Positions 8,195 through 16,779 of a stretch of DNA of 64,000 nucleotides are shown here, piece by piece. The notes under the pieces are model-generated. The model searched no databases and was not told the DNA's origin. It saw only the letters and a program-made list of their open reading frames with translations. Within the stretch, counting starts at the first letter, position 1; the number at the start of each line of letters is the position of its first letter. Made by a program: the position numbers and the translations under genes. This stretch comes from Nocardioides hwasunensis. Lineage in GTDB: Bacteria > Actinomycetota > Actinomycetes > Propionibacteriales > Nocardioidaceae. The stretch spans positions 124,001 through 188,000 of the forward strand of contig NZ_JACXYY010000008.1 of the NCBI RefSeq assembly GCF_014779665.1. The letters run 5' to 3'.

Positions 8195-9364
8195 TCAGTG
8201 CCCCCCTCCTGTGGTAGAGCCCTCGAAGGACGCGAGGTAGGCGGCGAACTCGTCGCGCTGGGCGGCGATCTCGTCGGTCATCTCGCTGAAGACGTAGCCG
8301 AACTGGTCGAGCGGCTTCGGGTCGGGCAGCGCCTTGCAGCCCTCACGGAGGTGGTGGCCCAGCTCCTTGGCCTCGACGTCGAGGTCGTCGAAGAACTCCT
8401 GGTCGACCAGGCCGTTGCGGCGCAGGTAGACCTTCAACCGCTCGATCGGGTCCTTGAGCTTCCAGTGCTCGAGCTCGTCGTTGAGCCGGTAGCGCGTCGG
8501 GTCGTCGGTCGTGGTGTGCGCGCCCATCCGGTAGGTGTAGGCCTCGACGAACGACGGTCCGTTGCCCTCGCGGGCGCGCTGCAGCGCGGCCTTCGTGACG
8601 GCGTACGTCGCCAGCACGTCGTTGCCGTCGACGCGGATGCCCGGGAAGCCGAAGCCCAGCGCCCGCTTGTGCAGCGGGATGCGGGTCTGCCGCTCGATGG
8701 GCTCGGAGATGGCCCACTGGTTGTTCTGGCAGAAGAACACGACGGGCGCGTTGTAGGACGCGGCGAAGATGAAGGCCTCGTTGACGTCGCCCTGCGAGGA
8801 CGCGCCGTCGCCGAAGTGGGCGATCACGGCCGAGTCGCGCTCGGGGTCGCCGGTGCCGACGACGCCGTCGCGCTGCATGCCCATGGCATAGCCGGTGGCG
8901 TGGAGGGTCTGTGCGCCGATCACGATCGTGTAGAGCCCGAAGTTGTTCTCGGCCGGGTCCCAGCCGCCCTGGTCGACACCGCGGAACAGGCCGAGCAGCC
9001 GCAGCGGGTCGACGCCCTTGCAGTAGGCGACGCCGTGCTCGCGGTAGGTCGGGAAGACGTAGTCCTGGGGGCGCAGCGCGCGGCCGGCGCCGATCTGCGC
9101 GGCCTCCTGCCCGAGCAGCTGGGCCCAGATGCCGAGCTCGCCGTGGCGCTGGAGCGCGGTGGCCTCGACGTCGATGCGGCGGGTGAGGACCATGTCGCGG
9201 TAGAGCCCGCGCAGCTCCTCGGCCGAGAAGTCGTGGTCGAACTCGGGGTGGTGGACGCGTTCACCCTCGGGGGTCAACAGCTGGACGAGGTCGGGCCCGC
9301 CGTCGGCGTGGGAGGGTCCGAAGACCTCCGCCAGGTCGGGGCCGAAACTGCCGTGCTCGGACAA
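8195..9364 (-). CDS. bkdA: 2-oxoacid dehydrogenase E1 alpha subunit
   Basis: A 389-residue E1 alpha chain. The thiamine diphosphate/Mg2+ site is clear: GDG at 185-187 and NN at 214-215 in FCQNNQWAIS. RYRLNDELEHW belongs to the phosphorylation-loop region of this family. The start codon is TTG (9362-9364), supported by AGGAGA six to seven bases upstream and by the lack of another in-frame start nearby. It is the first gene of the operon; no Lrp-type bkdR regulator is adjacent. Confidence 0.92.
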   Translation of the reverse strand: MSEHGSFGPDLAEVFGPSHADGGPDLVQLLTPEGERVHHPEFDHDFSAEELRGLYRDMVLTRRIDVEATALQRHGELGIWAQLLGQEAAQIGAGRALRPQDYVFPTYREHGVAYCKGVDPLRLLGLFRGVDQGGWDPAENNFGLYTIVIGAQTLHATGYAMGMQRDGVVGTGDPERDSAVIAHFGDGASSQGDVNEAFIFAASYNAPVVFFCQNNQWAISEPIERQTRIPLHKRALGFGFPGIRVDGNDVLATYAVTKAALQRAREGNGPSFVEAYTYRMGAHTTTDDPTRYRLNDELEHWKLKDPIERLKVYLRRNGLVDQEFFDDLDVEAKELGHHLREGCKALPDPKPLDQFGYVFSEMTDEIAAQRDEFAAYLASFEGSTTGGGH

Positions 9365-9945
9365 AGCGACTCTCCTATACAGCTAGCGGCTGTCGCGGGA
9401 TCGCCGGACGCCGACGGCTTGCAGCGTGATCGTCGGCGTGTGTGACCCCGACCACATGGTGGGCCAAACGTATCGGCCGGGACCCGGCAGCACCAATCCG
9501 ACCGGGCAGGAGCGCGCGCAGGTTGAGCCGGCGTCGGCAGGGCTCGTGGGTGACCCGCCGACGCCGGCTCGCCTCCACTGGGATGGAGGCAGTCGGGTGG
9601 CTCGGGGGGCACCACCCGATCGGCAGGGAACGCCCGGCGCCGGCGGCTCGAGGCCTTCGGCGCCAGGGGCGATCACTGCCGACGAGACGTTCGCGGGGCC
9701 GGCCCCCCAGCCAGCCCCGCGTCCGATCCCCCGTCGGAACGAGGAAAGCGTGCACCCGCGATCCGTCGCAGAGAAGACCCCCGACGAAGGCTGCGGCGAG
9801 CGTGAGGCATCTCTTGACGATCCCGCGACCCGGCCTTGCCAATGCCGCTCGAAAGGCGATGTCCTGCCCGGCCGCGGACCAGACCAGCCGTAGCCTTGCC
9901 CGCGTTCGTGCCAGAGATCTGGTGCCAGTGATCGGGGGGTGTGCG
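9365..9945. other. 581-bp intergenic region without a recognised gene
   Basis: Between the divergent E1 alpha and GH43 genes I find no reading frame with convincing coding character; the open frames here are low-complexity GC-rich shadows. It must hold the promoters of both flanking genes. The one clear structure is a perfect 14-bp inverted repeat, arms 9525-9538 and 9557-9570, with an 18-nt loop. No known riboswitch could be recognised by eye. Confidence 0.5.
9525..9570. repeat. Perfect 14-bp inverted repeat
   Basis: GAGCCGGCGTCGGC at 9525-9538 pairs exactly with 9557-9570 across an 18-nt spacer. It lies mid-way in the divergent promoter region, far from any gene end, so it could be a leader structure of the GH43 gene or a regulator site. 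Confidence 0.5.
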
Positions 9946-11016
9946 GTGAGCCACGCGCGTGGGGTCCTGCTCGGGCTCGCGGTCCTGGTGGTCTCCCTGC
10001 TCGCGCCCGCTGCGGCCACCGCCGACGTGGTGGCCTTCCCGCCGCGGCCACTGTTCTGGGAGCAGCCGCTGGCCGACCCGAGCGTCGTCCACGACGGCAC
10101 CCGGTGGTTCGCCGCCGGCACCGGGTGGCGGGGCGGCACCGCGACCAGCGCCCAGGAGTACGCCGGCTGGGTCCCCGGCGCGCCCCTGCTCGACGCGCGG
10201 CCGGAGTGGGCGCGCAACGGCGACGTGTGGGCACCGGAGGTCGTCCGCGCGCCCGACGGCACCTGGCTGGCCTACTACTCGATCCCTGTCCCCGGCCTCC
10301 CGCGCGCCGACGACCGGTGCATCGGCGTCGCGACCTCCCCGGACCTGACGATCCCCTTCACACCGCTGCACACCGAGCCCCTCGCGTGCCCGCCCGAGGC
10401 CACGACGACACCGGCCAGCGACGTCGTGCGCCGTGAGCGCGGGCTGCCGCAGCGGGGGGTCATCGACCCGTCGTCCTACGTCGCGCCGGACGGCCGGCGG
10501 TTCCTGCTCTACCGGACCCAGGGCACGCCGTCGTCGATCCGGATGGTGCGACTGACCGCGAGCGGGCTGCGGGCGGCCGGGCCGAGCCGCGAGCTGCTCC
10601 GCGACCCCGGCGTGCTGGAGAACCCGGAGATGGTCGACGCGCGTGGCCAGCACCACCTGCTGCTGAGTCGTGGCGACTTCGGGCGCTGCGGCTACCGGAC
10701 CGTCTGGCGGCGCTCGGACTCGATCCGGCGCGGCTGGCAGTCGGCGCCGGAGACGACGCTGCTCGACCGGACCTCGACGGGGATCTGCGGGCCGGGCGGC
10801 GCGGACTACGTACCCGGCACCCCCCACCGGCTGTTCGTGCACGGCTGGGTCTGCGACGGCGCCAACGGGCCCTGCGAGTCGTCGTACTCCTCGCACGACG
10901 ACGTCGGGCTCCGCGGACGTCGGGTGCTCTACCTGGCCCGGCTGCGGTGGACGAAGGACGGCCCGGTGCTCGCCCGCTTCGGGCAGGGGCCGGCCTGGAC
11001 GCCGCCAGCCGCGTGA
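9946..11016 (+). CDS. Secreted glycoside hydrolase, GH43-like
   Basis: About 356 residues beginning with a signal peptide (SHARGVLLGLAVLVVSLLAP, cleavage after ATA). The five-bladed beta-propeller pattern of GH43 is visible: DPSVVHDGTRWFA with the first catalytic Asp, WAPEVV, IDPSSYVAPDG with the second Asp, and ENPEMV with the acid Glu. GH43 enzymes cleave arabinan, xylan or related side chains outside the cell. I chose GTG 9946 because it puts the signal peptide at the N-terminus and follows a G-rich stretch; GTG 9928 is possible. Substrate is unknown. Confidence 0.75.
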   Translation: MSHARGVLLGLAVLVVSLLAPAAATADVVAFPPRPLFWEQPLADPSVVHDGTRWFAAGTGWRGGTATSAQEYAGWVPGAPLLDARPEWARNGDVWAPEVVRAPDGTWLAYYSIPVPGLPRADDRCIGVATSPDLTIPFTPLHTEPLACPPEATTTPASDVVRRERGLPQRGVIDPSSYVAPDGRRFLLYRTQGTPSSIRMVRLTASGLRAAGPSRELLRDPGVLENPEMVDARGQHHLLLSRGDFGRCGYRTVWRRSDSIRRGWQSAPETTLLDRTSTGICGPGGADYVPGTPHRLFVHGWVCDGANGPCESSYSSHDDVGLRGRRVLYLARLRWTKDGPVLARFGQGPAWTPPAA

Positions 11017-11075
11017 CCGCGCTCCGCGGGGTCGGTCAGGCGTACAAGCCGGCGGTCAAGCGGCCCATGGTCCGC

Positions 11076-12065
11076 TCAAGCACGCCCGTGCGGCGTGAGC
11101 CAGACGGCCGGGTCGGGCCCGTCCGGGACGATCTGCGTCGGATTGATGTCGGTGTGCACGACGTAGTAGTGCGTCTTGATCTGCTCGAAGTCGACCTCGT
11201 CGGCGAAGCCCGGCGTCTGGAAGAGGTCGCGGGCGTAGCCCCAGAGGTTCGGCATCTCGGTCAGCTTGTTGCGGTTGCACTTGAAGTGGCCGTGGTAGAC
11301 CGCGTCGAAGCGCACCAGCGTCGTGAAGAGCCGGACATCGGCCTCCGTGATCGCCTCGCCCATCAGGTAGCGGCGGTCGGCGAGACGCCCCTCGAGCCAG
11401 TCCATCGCGGTCCACAACCGCGCGTAGGCGTCGTCGTACGCCTCCTGCGAGCCGGCGAAGCCGCAGCGGTAGACGCCGTTGTTGACCTCGGTGAAGACGC
11501 GCTTCATGACCTCCTCCATCTCCTCGCGGAGGTCGGCGGGCCAGAGGTCGGGCGCGTCCGGGCGCTGGTGCTCGCGCCACTCGAAGGAGAGGTCGTGCGT
11601 GATCTGCGGGAAGTCGTTGGTGACGACCTGGCCCGACTCGACGTCGACGATCGCCGGCACGGTGATGCCGCGGGGGTAGTCGGCCTGGCGCGCGAAGTAG
11701 GCCTCCTGCAGCCGCTCGATGCCGAGCACCGGGTCGCGGCCGTCGGGGTCGAGGTCGAAGGTCCAGCTGCGCTGGTCGTGGGTCGGGCCGGGGGCGCCCC
11801 ACGAGATGACGTCCTCGAGTCCGAGCAGGGTGCGCACGATGATCGAGCGGTGCGCCCACGGGCAGGCGCGGGCGGCGACGAGGCGGTAGCGACCGGGCGC
11901 GGCCTCCCAGACGGGCACGTCGCGCGGGCTGTCCTTGGACCCGCTGGGGAACTGCTCGTCGAGCGGGTCGAGCGAGCGCTCCCCGGCCAGGATCCGGTCG
12001 GGCAGGTAGCTCATGTCGCGCTCGAAGGGCTGGCCCTGCTTGGTGTAGCTCGCCGTGTCGTTCAT
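11076..12065 (-). CDS. Glutathionyl/mycothiol-hydroquinone reductase-type GST (ECM4/YqjG family)
   Basis: A 329-residue Xi-class glutathione-transferase-like protein. The catalytic Cys is in ARACPWAHRSIIV (about residue 68), the CPWA signature of thiol-conjugated hydroquinone reductases. The C-terminal helical domain shows VNNGVYRCGFAGSQ and RFDAVYHGHFKCN, both typical. It reduces S-conjugated hydroquinones. Actinobacteria mostly use mycothiol, so the thiol substrate is probably mycothiol (inference). ATG 12065 lies 6 nt after a TATGGT -10 box (complement of 12072-12077), suggesting a leaderless mRNA. Confidence 0.88.
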   Translation of the reverse strand: MNDTASYTKQGQPFERDMSYLPDRILAGERSLDPLDEQFPSGSKDSPRDVPVWEAAPGRYRLVAARACPWAHRSIIVRTLLGLEDVISWGAPGPTHDQRSWTFDLDPDGRDPVLGIERLQEAYFARQADYPRGITVPAIVDVESGQVVTNDFPQITHDLSFEWREHQRPDAPDLWPADLREEMEEVMKRVFTEVNNGVYRCGFAGSQEAYDDAYARLWTAMDWLEGRLADRRYLMGEAITEADVRLFTTLVRFDAVYHGHFKCNRNKLTEMPNLWGYARDLFQTPGFADEVDFEQIKTHYYVVHTDINPTQIVPDGPDPAVWLTPHGRA

Positions 12066-12110
12066 CCTTCAACCATACTCGCCTCGCCTCGACGGCATAC
12101 CTTCTGACGG

Positions 12111-12908
12111 GTGAGCGCCCTCCCGCCGTCGGTCTTCGCCACCAGCGACGCCCACGGCCACCTGACCGAGCTGACCGCCGCCCTCCACGAGGCCGGCCTC
12201 GTCGACCGCGAGGCGCGCTGGTCGGGCGGCGACGCGCGGCTGTGGGTGCTCGGCGACCTCCTCGACCGCGGGCCCGACGGGCTCGGCGTCATCCGGCTCG
12301 TACGACGCCTCGCGGACGAGGCCGCGGCCGACGGCGGGCAGGTGCGCACGGTGCTCGGCAACCACGAGGTCATCGCGCTCGGCATGCGGCGGTTCGGCGA
12401 CGCCGAGGTCGTGCACCGCGGCGTCGCACGGACCTTCTCCTCGATCTGGTCCCGCAACGGCGGGCTCGCCAGCGACCAGGCGGGCCTCGACGACGAGCTC
12501 GTCGACTGGCTGTCCGGGCTACCCGCCATCGCCCGCGACGGCGACCACCTGCTGATGCACTCCGACACCACCGGCTACCTCCAGTGGGGCGACACCGTCG
12601 ACGACATCAACGAGACCGTGCGCTCGCTTCTGGCCTCGGACGACCCGGTGGCGTGGTTCAACGTGCTGGTCGGCCTCGGACGGCGGCACGAGCTCGGCGG
12701 TGCCGACGGGCCGGCCGCAGCCCGCATGCTCCTCGACACCCTCGGCGGAGCGCGCATCGTGCACGGACACAGCATCATCGGCGACTACTTCGGCGAGCCC
12801 TTCGACTCCTACGACGAGCCCCGCCTCTACGCCGACGGGCTGGCCCTCGACATCGACGGCGGCATCTACGAGGGCGGGCCGTGCCTGGTCGCCCACCTCG
12901 GGGGATAG
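12111..12908 (+). CDS. Calcineurin-like metallophosphoesterase
   Basis: A 265-residue phosphoesterase with the full dinuclear-metal motif series: SDAHGHL (DxH), LGDLLDRG (GDxxDRG), LGNHE (GNHD/E), LMHSD and VHGHS (GHxH-like; here GHS). It resembles PPP-family bacterial serine/threonine or Ap4A phosphatases. The substrate is not predictable. Start is GTG 12111, seven bases after a TACCTT -10 box. The gene ends inside the first unit of the 12901-13000 repeat. Confidence 0.85.
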   Translation: MSALPPSVFATSDAHGHLTELTAALHEAGLVDREARWSGGDARLWVLGDLLDRGPDGLGVIRLVRRLADEAAADGGQVRTVLGNHEVIALGMRRFGDAEVVHRGVARTFSSIWSRNGGLASDQAGLDDELVDWLSGLPAIARDGDHLLMHSDTTGYLQWGDTVDDINETVRSLLASDDPVAWFNVLVGLGRRHELGGADGPAAARMLLDTLGGARIVHGHSIIGDYFGEPFDSYDEPRLYADGLALDIDGGIYEGGPCLVAHLGG

Positions 12909-13000
12909 TCCAGCGGCAGACGGTCGCCCCGCGGGGGTAGTCCAGTGGCAGATGGTCGTCCGGAGCCCGTTTCGGCAGCCACATGCCACTGGACTACCCC
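12901..13000. repeat. Tandem plus inverted repeat after the phosphoesterase gene
   Basis: Two imperfect direct copies of about 32 bp (12901-12932 and 12933-12961, both built around TAGTCCAGYGGCAGAYGGTCG) are followed by an inverted copy. Arms GGGGTAGTCCAGTGGCA (12934-12950) and 12984-13000 pair perfectly over 17 bp. The first unit covers the phosphoesterase stop codon. It probably ends that transcript before the ArsR promoter. Confidence 0.7.
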
Positions 13001-13013
13001 GACAACGAAAATC

Positions 13014-13054
13014 GCAAAGAGATGTTTGCAAATGACTCTTTGCAGTCTTAGCGT
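13014..13054. promoter_or_regulatory. ArsR-type operator and -10 box upstream of the regulator gene
   Basis: A nested palindrome centred between 13028 and 13029: outer half-sites GCAAAGAG (13014-13021) and CTCTTTGC (13036-13043) and a central TTTGCAAA (13025-13032) share the same axis. It is immediately followed by TAGCGT (13049-13054), six bases before the ATG. Its position over the promoter suggests autorepression by the ArsR-family protein. Confidence 0.7.
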
Positions 13055-13060
13055 GGGGCC

Positions 13061-13618
13061 ATGCCCTCCTCCATCACGCCCGACATCGCCGGCCTCCGCG
13101 CCCTGAGCCACCCGGTGCGGCTGCGGATGCTCACCCTGCTGCGCGGCGAGGGGCCGGCGACCGCGACCACGCTCGCCGCGCGCCTCGACCTCAACACCGG
13201 CGCGACGTCCTACCACCTCCGCCAGCTCGCGCAGCACGGCTTCATCGAGGAGGACACCGCGCGCGGCAACGCTCGCGACCGCTGGTGGCGCGCGGCCCAC
13301 CAGAGCACCCGCACCGACTTCCGCGACGAGGGCGTGGTCGACAGCGACGTCGAGGCCTATCTCACGACCGTCGCGATGCTGTACGCCGACCGCATGCGCG
13401 CGGCCGTCTCGGAGATGGCCTTCCTGCCGCAGGAGTGGCGCCGCGTCGGGACGTTGAGCGACTGGGAGCGGAGGCTCACCCCGGCCCGGGCCGATGAGCT
13501 CGTCGCCCGGCTGGCCGGGATCATCGACGGCGCGGAGGACTCCGACGCCGAGGACGCGGTGCCGTTCACGCTCAACCTCAACGCGTTCCCCCGACCCGGC
13601 CAGCGCTGGGGCGAGTGA
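13061..13618 (+). CDS. ArsR-family winged-helix transcriptional regulator
   Basis: A 185-residue regulator whose first 90 residues form an ArsR-type winged helix: LRALSHPVRLRMLTLLRGEG, then TAARLDLNTGATSYHLRQLAQHGFIEE as recognition helix and wing. The remaining ~95 residues lack the metal-binding Cys set, so an organic ligand or another signal is likelier than arsenite. It overlaps the MFS gene by one base (TGATG), so the two form an operon, and a symmetric operator lies over its own promoter. Confidence 0.9.
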   Translation: MPSSITPDIAGLRALSHPVRLRMLTLLRGEGPATATTLAARLDLNTGATSYHLRQLAQHGFIEEDTARGNARDRWWRAAHQSTRTDFRDEGVVDSDVEAYLTTVAMLYADRMRAAVSEMAFLPQEWRRVGTLSDWERRLTPARADELVARLAGIIDGAEDSDAEDAVPFTLNLNAFPRPGQRWGE

Positions 13619-14874
13619 TGGCGGACCGCGCTCCCCTGGTCGGGGCCCTGGTCGCCGAGGGCGTCTCCTTCGTCGGCACCCGCGTCTCGATGATCGCGAT
13701 CCCGTGGTTCGTGCTCTCGACCACCGGGTCGGCCACCCTCACCGGGCTCGTCGCCGCTGCGGAGATCACCCCGCTGGTCGTGTTCAAGGCGCTCGGCGGC
13801 CCGCTCCTCGACCGGCTGGGCCCACGCCGGGTCACGCTGACGTGCGACCTGCTGTCGGCGCTGGTCGTCGGCCTGGTTCCGCTGCTGCACGACCTGGGAC
13901 TGCTGAGCCTCCCGCTGCTACTCGTGCTGGTCGCGGTCGCCGGAGCGCTGCGCGGTCCGGGCGACGCCGGCAAGGCGGCGATGAGCCCGGAGATCGCCCG
14001 GGTCGCCGGCTGCTCGCTCGAGCGGGTGTCGGGCCTCGCCTCGGCCGTCGAGCGCACCTCGACGATGGCGGGCGCGGCCCTCGCCGGCCTCCTGGTCGCC
14101 TCGGTCGGCGCGGCCAACGCCCTCTACGTCGACGCCGCGTCGTTCCTCGTCTCCTTCCTGGTCTTCGCCCTCGCGACCTCCGGCCTGGGTCGCCCCGTCC
14201 CACCGGAGCCCGAGGCCGACCCGACGTCGTACGCCACCGAGCTGCGGCAGGGCTGGGACTTCCTGCGCACCGACCCCGTGCTCGTGGCGATCTGCGCGAT
14301 GGTCGCGGTGACCAACCTCGTCGACCAGGCCTGGGTCGCGGTGCTCGCGCCGGTCTGGGCGAAGGACTCCGGGGCGGGGGTCGAGGTGCTGGGCACGCTG
14401 TTCGCGGTGATGAGCGGGGCGTCGGTCCTGGGCGCGCTCGTGGCGGCCCGCTGGGGCGAGACCTTGCCGCGCTACCGGACCTACGTCATCGCGTTCCTGA
14501 TCGCGGGCGCGCCGCGGTTCGTGGTGATGGCCCTCGAGTCCCCGATCTGGGCCGTCCTCGCGGTGACCGTCGTCGCCGGTGCCGCGTCGGGCTTCCTCAA
14601 CCCGATCCTGGGCGCGGTGATCCTCGAGCGGATCCCCGCGCCGCTGATGGGCCGCGTCTCCTCGCTCAACACCGCGCTGTGCTGGTCGCTGATGCCGCTC
14701 GGCGGGATCCTCGGCGGCCTCGCGGTCACCGGGCTGGGCATCTCACCGGCGCTCGTCGTCGCCGGGGCGACGTACCTCCTGACGACGATGGCGCCCACCC
14801 GGGTGCCGAGCTTCCGGCGGATGGACCGGTCGCCCGCGGCGGCTCCCGAACCCGCTCCCTCGAGCGGTGTGTGA
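13618..14874 (+). CDS. MFS transporter (probable exporter)
   Basis: About 418 residues with some 11-12 hydrophobic helices and the loop GGPLLDRLGPRRV, the MFS motif A region. The general form matches MFS_3/enterobactin-exporter-like drug or metabolite efflux proteins. Being translationally coupled to an ArsR-type repressor, it is probably induced by the compound it expels. ATG 13618 overlaps the regulator stop; GTG 13615 is an alternative start. The stop codon lies within the arm of the following hairpin. Confidence 0.85.
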   Translation: MADRAPLVGALVAEGVSFVGTRVSMIAIPWFVLSTTGSATLTGLVAAAEITPLVVFKALGGPLLDRLGPRRVTLTCDLLSALVVGLVPLLHDLGLLSLPLLLVLVAVAGALRGPGDAGKAAMSPEIARVAGCSLERVSGLASAVERTSTMAGAALAGLLVASVGAANALYVDAASFLVSFLVFALATSGLGRPVPPEPEADPTSYATELRQGWDFLRTDPVLVAICAMVAVTNLVDQAWVAVLAPVWAKDSGAGVEVLGTLFAVMSGASVLGALVAARWGETLPRYRTYVIAFLIAGAPRFVVMALESPIWAVLAVTVVAGAASGFLNPILGAVILERIPAPLMGRVSSLNTALCWSLMPLGGILGGLAVTGLGISPALVVAGATYLLTTMAPTRVPSFRRMDRSPAAAPEPAPSSGV

Positions 14875-14906
14875 GCCACATTTTCCGTACGCCGAATGTG
14901 GCTCAC
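14871..14906. terminator. Perfect 12-bp inverted repeat between convergent genes
   Basis: GTGAGCCACATT (14871-14882) pairs exactly with 14895-14906 over a 12-nt loop. It includes the MFS stop codon and lies before the convergent aminotransferase end, so it could terminate both transcripts. No T-tract is present. Confidence 0.65.
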
Positions 14907-14931
14907 CCACCGCCCCTCCGGCGACTCGAGG

Positions 14932-16008
14932 TCAGGGAGCGAAGCGCGCCGCCACCTCGACCACCCGGTCGAACGCCTCGGTCTCACCGATGCTCACGCG
15001 GACGCCGTCGCCGGCGAAGGGACGGACCGAGATCCCGAGCTCCCCGCACGCGGCCGCGAAGTCGAGGGCGCGGTCACCGAGCGGGAACCACACGAAGTTG
15101 CCCTGCGCGTCGGGCAGCTCCCAGCCGACCTCGCGGAGCCGGACGACGAGGTCGGACCGCCGCTCCACGAGGTCCGACACCCGCTCGAGCAGGGCGTCCC
15201 GCGAGGCGAGCGAGGCGATCGCCGCGGCCTGGGCGACGTGGCTGACCCCGAAGGGCGTCGACACCGCACGGAGCGCGGCGGCCAGCGGCGCGGGGGCGAC
15301 GGCGTAGCCGACCCGGAAGCCGGCCAGACCGTAGGCCTTGGAGAACGTGCGCGTGAGGACGACGTTTTGGTGGCGGCGGTAGGTCGCGACGCCGTCGATC
15401 GCGTCGTCCATCCGGACGAACTCGAGGTAGGCCTCGTCGACGACGAGCACCACGTGCGGGGGCACCTTCGCGATGAACGCGTCGAGGTCGGTCTGGGTGA
15501 CCGCCGGGCCGGTGGGGTTGTTGGGCGTGCAGACGATGACGACCTTCGTGCGGTCGGTGACCGCGGCCGCCATCGCGTCGAGGTCGTGGCGCCCGTCGGC
15601 GGTCACCGGGACCTGGACGCTCGTGGCACCGCCGGCGGTGACGGCGATCGGGTAGGCCTCGAAGGAGCGCCACGCGTAGACGACCTCGTCACCGGGCTCG
15701 CAGAAGGCGTTGACGAGCTGGTAGATCAGTGCGACCGAGCCGGTGGCCGCCGCGAGGTCCTCGACCGGGACGCCCATCGCCTCGCCGAGCGCGGCGTAGA
15801 GCGCGGTGCTGCCCATGTCGGGATAGCGGTTCATCTCAGCCGCGGCGGCGGTGGCGGCCTCGAGCACGCCGGGCAGCGGGGGGTAGGGGTTCTCGTTCGA
15901 CGACAGCTTGTAGGACGTCACCCCGGGTCGGGCCACGGGCGGCTTGCCGGCGACGTACGCAGGGATGGCGAGCACGTTGGGCCGGGGCTGCGGAGAGGTG
16001 CTGGACAT
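14932..16008 (-). CDS. hisC: Histidinol-phosphate/aromatic aminotransferase
   Basis: A 358-residue fold-type I PLP aminotransferase. It shows LSSNENPYPP at the N-terminus (substrate-binding), TPNNPTGP, VDEAYLEF with the PLP-binding Asp, and SKAYGLAGFRVGY containing the Schiff-base lysine. It belongs to the HisC2/Pat group: either histidinol-phosphate or aromatic amino-acid transamination. There are no other his genes nearby, which favours the aromatic (Pat) role. A TAGGGT -10 box (complement of 16015-16020) is 6 nt before the ATG and overlaps the stop codon of the upstream VanZ-like gene. Confidence 0.85.
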   Translation of the reverse strand: MSSTSPQPRPNVLAIPAYVAGKPPVARPGVTSYKLSSNENPYPPLPGVLEAATAAAAEMNRYPDMGSTALYAALGEAMGVPVEDLAAATGSVALIYQLVNAFCEPGDEVVYAWRSFEAYPIAVTAGGATSVQVPVTADGRHDLDAMAAAVTDRTKVVIVCTPNNPTGPAVTQTDLDAFIAKVPPHVVLVVDEAYLEFVRMDDAIDGVATYRRHQNVVLTRTFSKAYGLAGFRVGYAVAPAPLAAALRAVSTPFGVSHVAQAAAIASLASRDALLERVSDLVERRSDLVVRLREVGWELPDAQGNFVWFPLGDRALDFAAACGELGISVRPFAGDGVRVSIGETEAFDRVVEVAARFAP

Positions 16009-16017
16009 GCCCGCACC

Positions 16018-16596
16018 CTAGTCAGCCGCGCGACGACCCCGCCACGGCCTCAGGACCGCCAGCAGCACCACCCCGAGCACGAACCCGACCACCGCGCCGA
16101 GGATGTTGTCGACCATGTCGGTCACGTCGCACGCCCGGTCCAGCCGGGCCAGCTGGAGCTGGGTGAACTCGATGCCCAGGCTGTACGCCGCCAGCATCGC
16201 GACGCCGATCGGCGCGAGCACCAGCCCCGCCCACCAGCGACCGACCGCCAGCACGAGGAACAGCCCGGCCGGCACGAAGAGCAGCACGTTGAGGGTGCGC
16301 TGGTCGAGGCCGAGCACCTGGAACGCCGCTCCCGACGGGCCGCCGTAGTCCCACGAGCAGGTCTCGCTGCGCGTCTCGGCCGGCACGAACCCGACGTCCG
16401 GGCGGGTCGGCACCAGCGTGACCAGGGCGATCGCGACGAGCGACCAGAGCAGCCCGGCGACCGAGACGGCGGTGAAGGTGCCCACCCATCGCCGGAGGCC
16501 GAGTGCGAGCAGCACCGCGACCACCCCGGCGGCCAGGCCCCCGAGCAGCATCACGCCCGTGCCGCCGATCGTCACCACGTCCGCGAGGGTAGCCAC
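16018..16596 (-). CDS. VanZ-like membrane protein
   Basis: About 192 residues with five hydrophobic helices and the VanZ-family segment (TLNVLLFVPAGLFL, SLGIEFTQL, CDVTDMVDNILGAVVGFVLG). VanZ proteins affect teicoplanin sensitivity in enterococci, but most homologues are unassigned. The start is uncertain: an upstream in-frame stretch runs into the 16621-16661 repeat, so I prefer GTG 16596; GTG 16578 is also possible. Confidence 0.75.
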   Translation of the reverse strand: MATLADVVTIGGTGVMLLGGLAAGVVAVLLALGLRRWVGTFTAVSVAGLLWSLVAIALVTLVPTRPDVGFVPAETRSETCSWDYGGPSGAAFQVLGLDQRTLNVLLFVPAGLFLVLAVGRWWAGLVLAPIGVAMLAAYSLGIEFTQLQLARLDRACDVTDMVDNILGAVVGFVLGVVLLAVLRPWRGRRAAD

Positions 16597-16620
16597 CCGC
16601 CGCTGGCGCTCGCTGGTCCC

Positions 16621-16661
16621 CGCTGGTTGAGCAGGGCGCCCCGGCGCCCGTGTCGAAACCA
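16621..16661. repeat. Intergenic repeat with TGGTT / AACCA ends (inverse orientation)
   Basis: Begins CGCTGGTTGAGCAGG and ends CGTGTCGAAACCA, with a GGCGCC-containing centre. It is the reverse orientation of the 7161-7200 element and can fold into a hairpin with an imperfect stem. It lies upstream of the VanZ-like gene. Confidence 0.7.
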
Positions 16662-16682
16662 AGGGGACGGGCAACGAGACGC

Positions 16683-16776
16683 GGGGTAGTCCCCTACGTT
16701 CTGGTCGTGACGAGAACGTAGGGGACTAGGGACCAGAACGTAGGGGACTAGGGACCAGAACGTAGGGGACTACCCC
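16683..16776. repeat. 22-bp repeat array: one inverted and three direct copies
   Basis: Three direct units start at 16713, 16735 and 16757, each opening AGAACGTAGGGGACTA; the first two are identical over 22 bp. An inverted copy precedes them: arm 16683-16704 pairs perfectly over 22 bp with 16755-16776. The inverted arm can therefore pair with any of the three direct copies, partly or fully. It lies between divergent genes, ending 3 bp before the -10 box of the next gene. Confidence 0.8.
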
Positions 16777-16779
16777 GGC

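Noticed and set aside
9426..9893. 155-codon frame between E1 alpha and GH43 as a gene
   Set aside because: Low-complexity Pro/Arg/Gly content, no ribosome site or family resemblance, and it crosses the hairpin at 9525-9570.
12901..13000. Tandem and inverted copies considered as a CRISPR array
   Set aside because: Only two direct units, nearly contiguous without unique spacers, plus one inverted copy, and no cas genes.
16713..16776. Three direct 22-bp units considered as CRISPR or plasmid iterons
   Set aside because: There are no spacers and no rep or cas gene; the inverted copy makes it a hairpin array.
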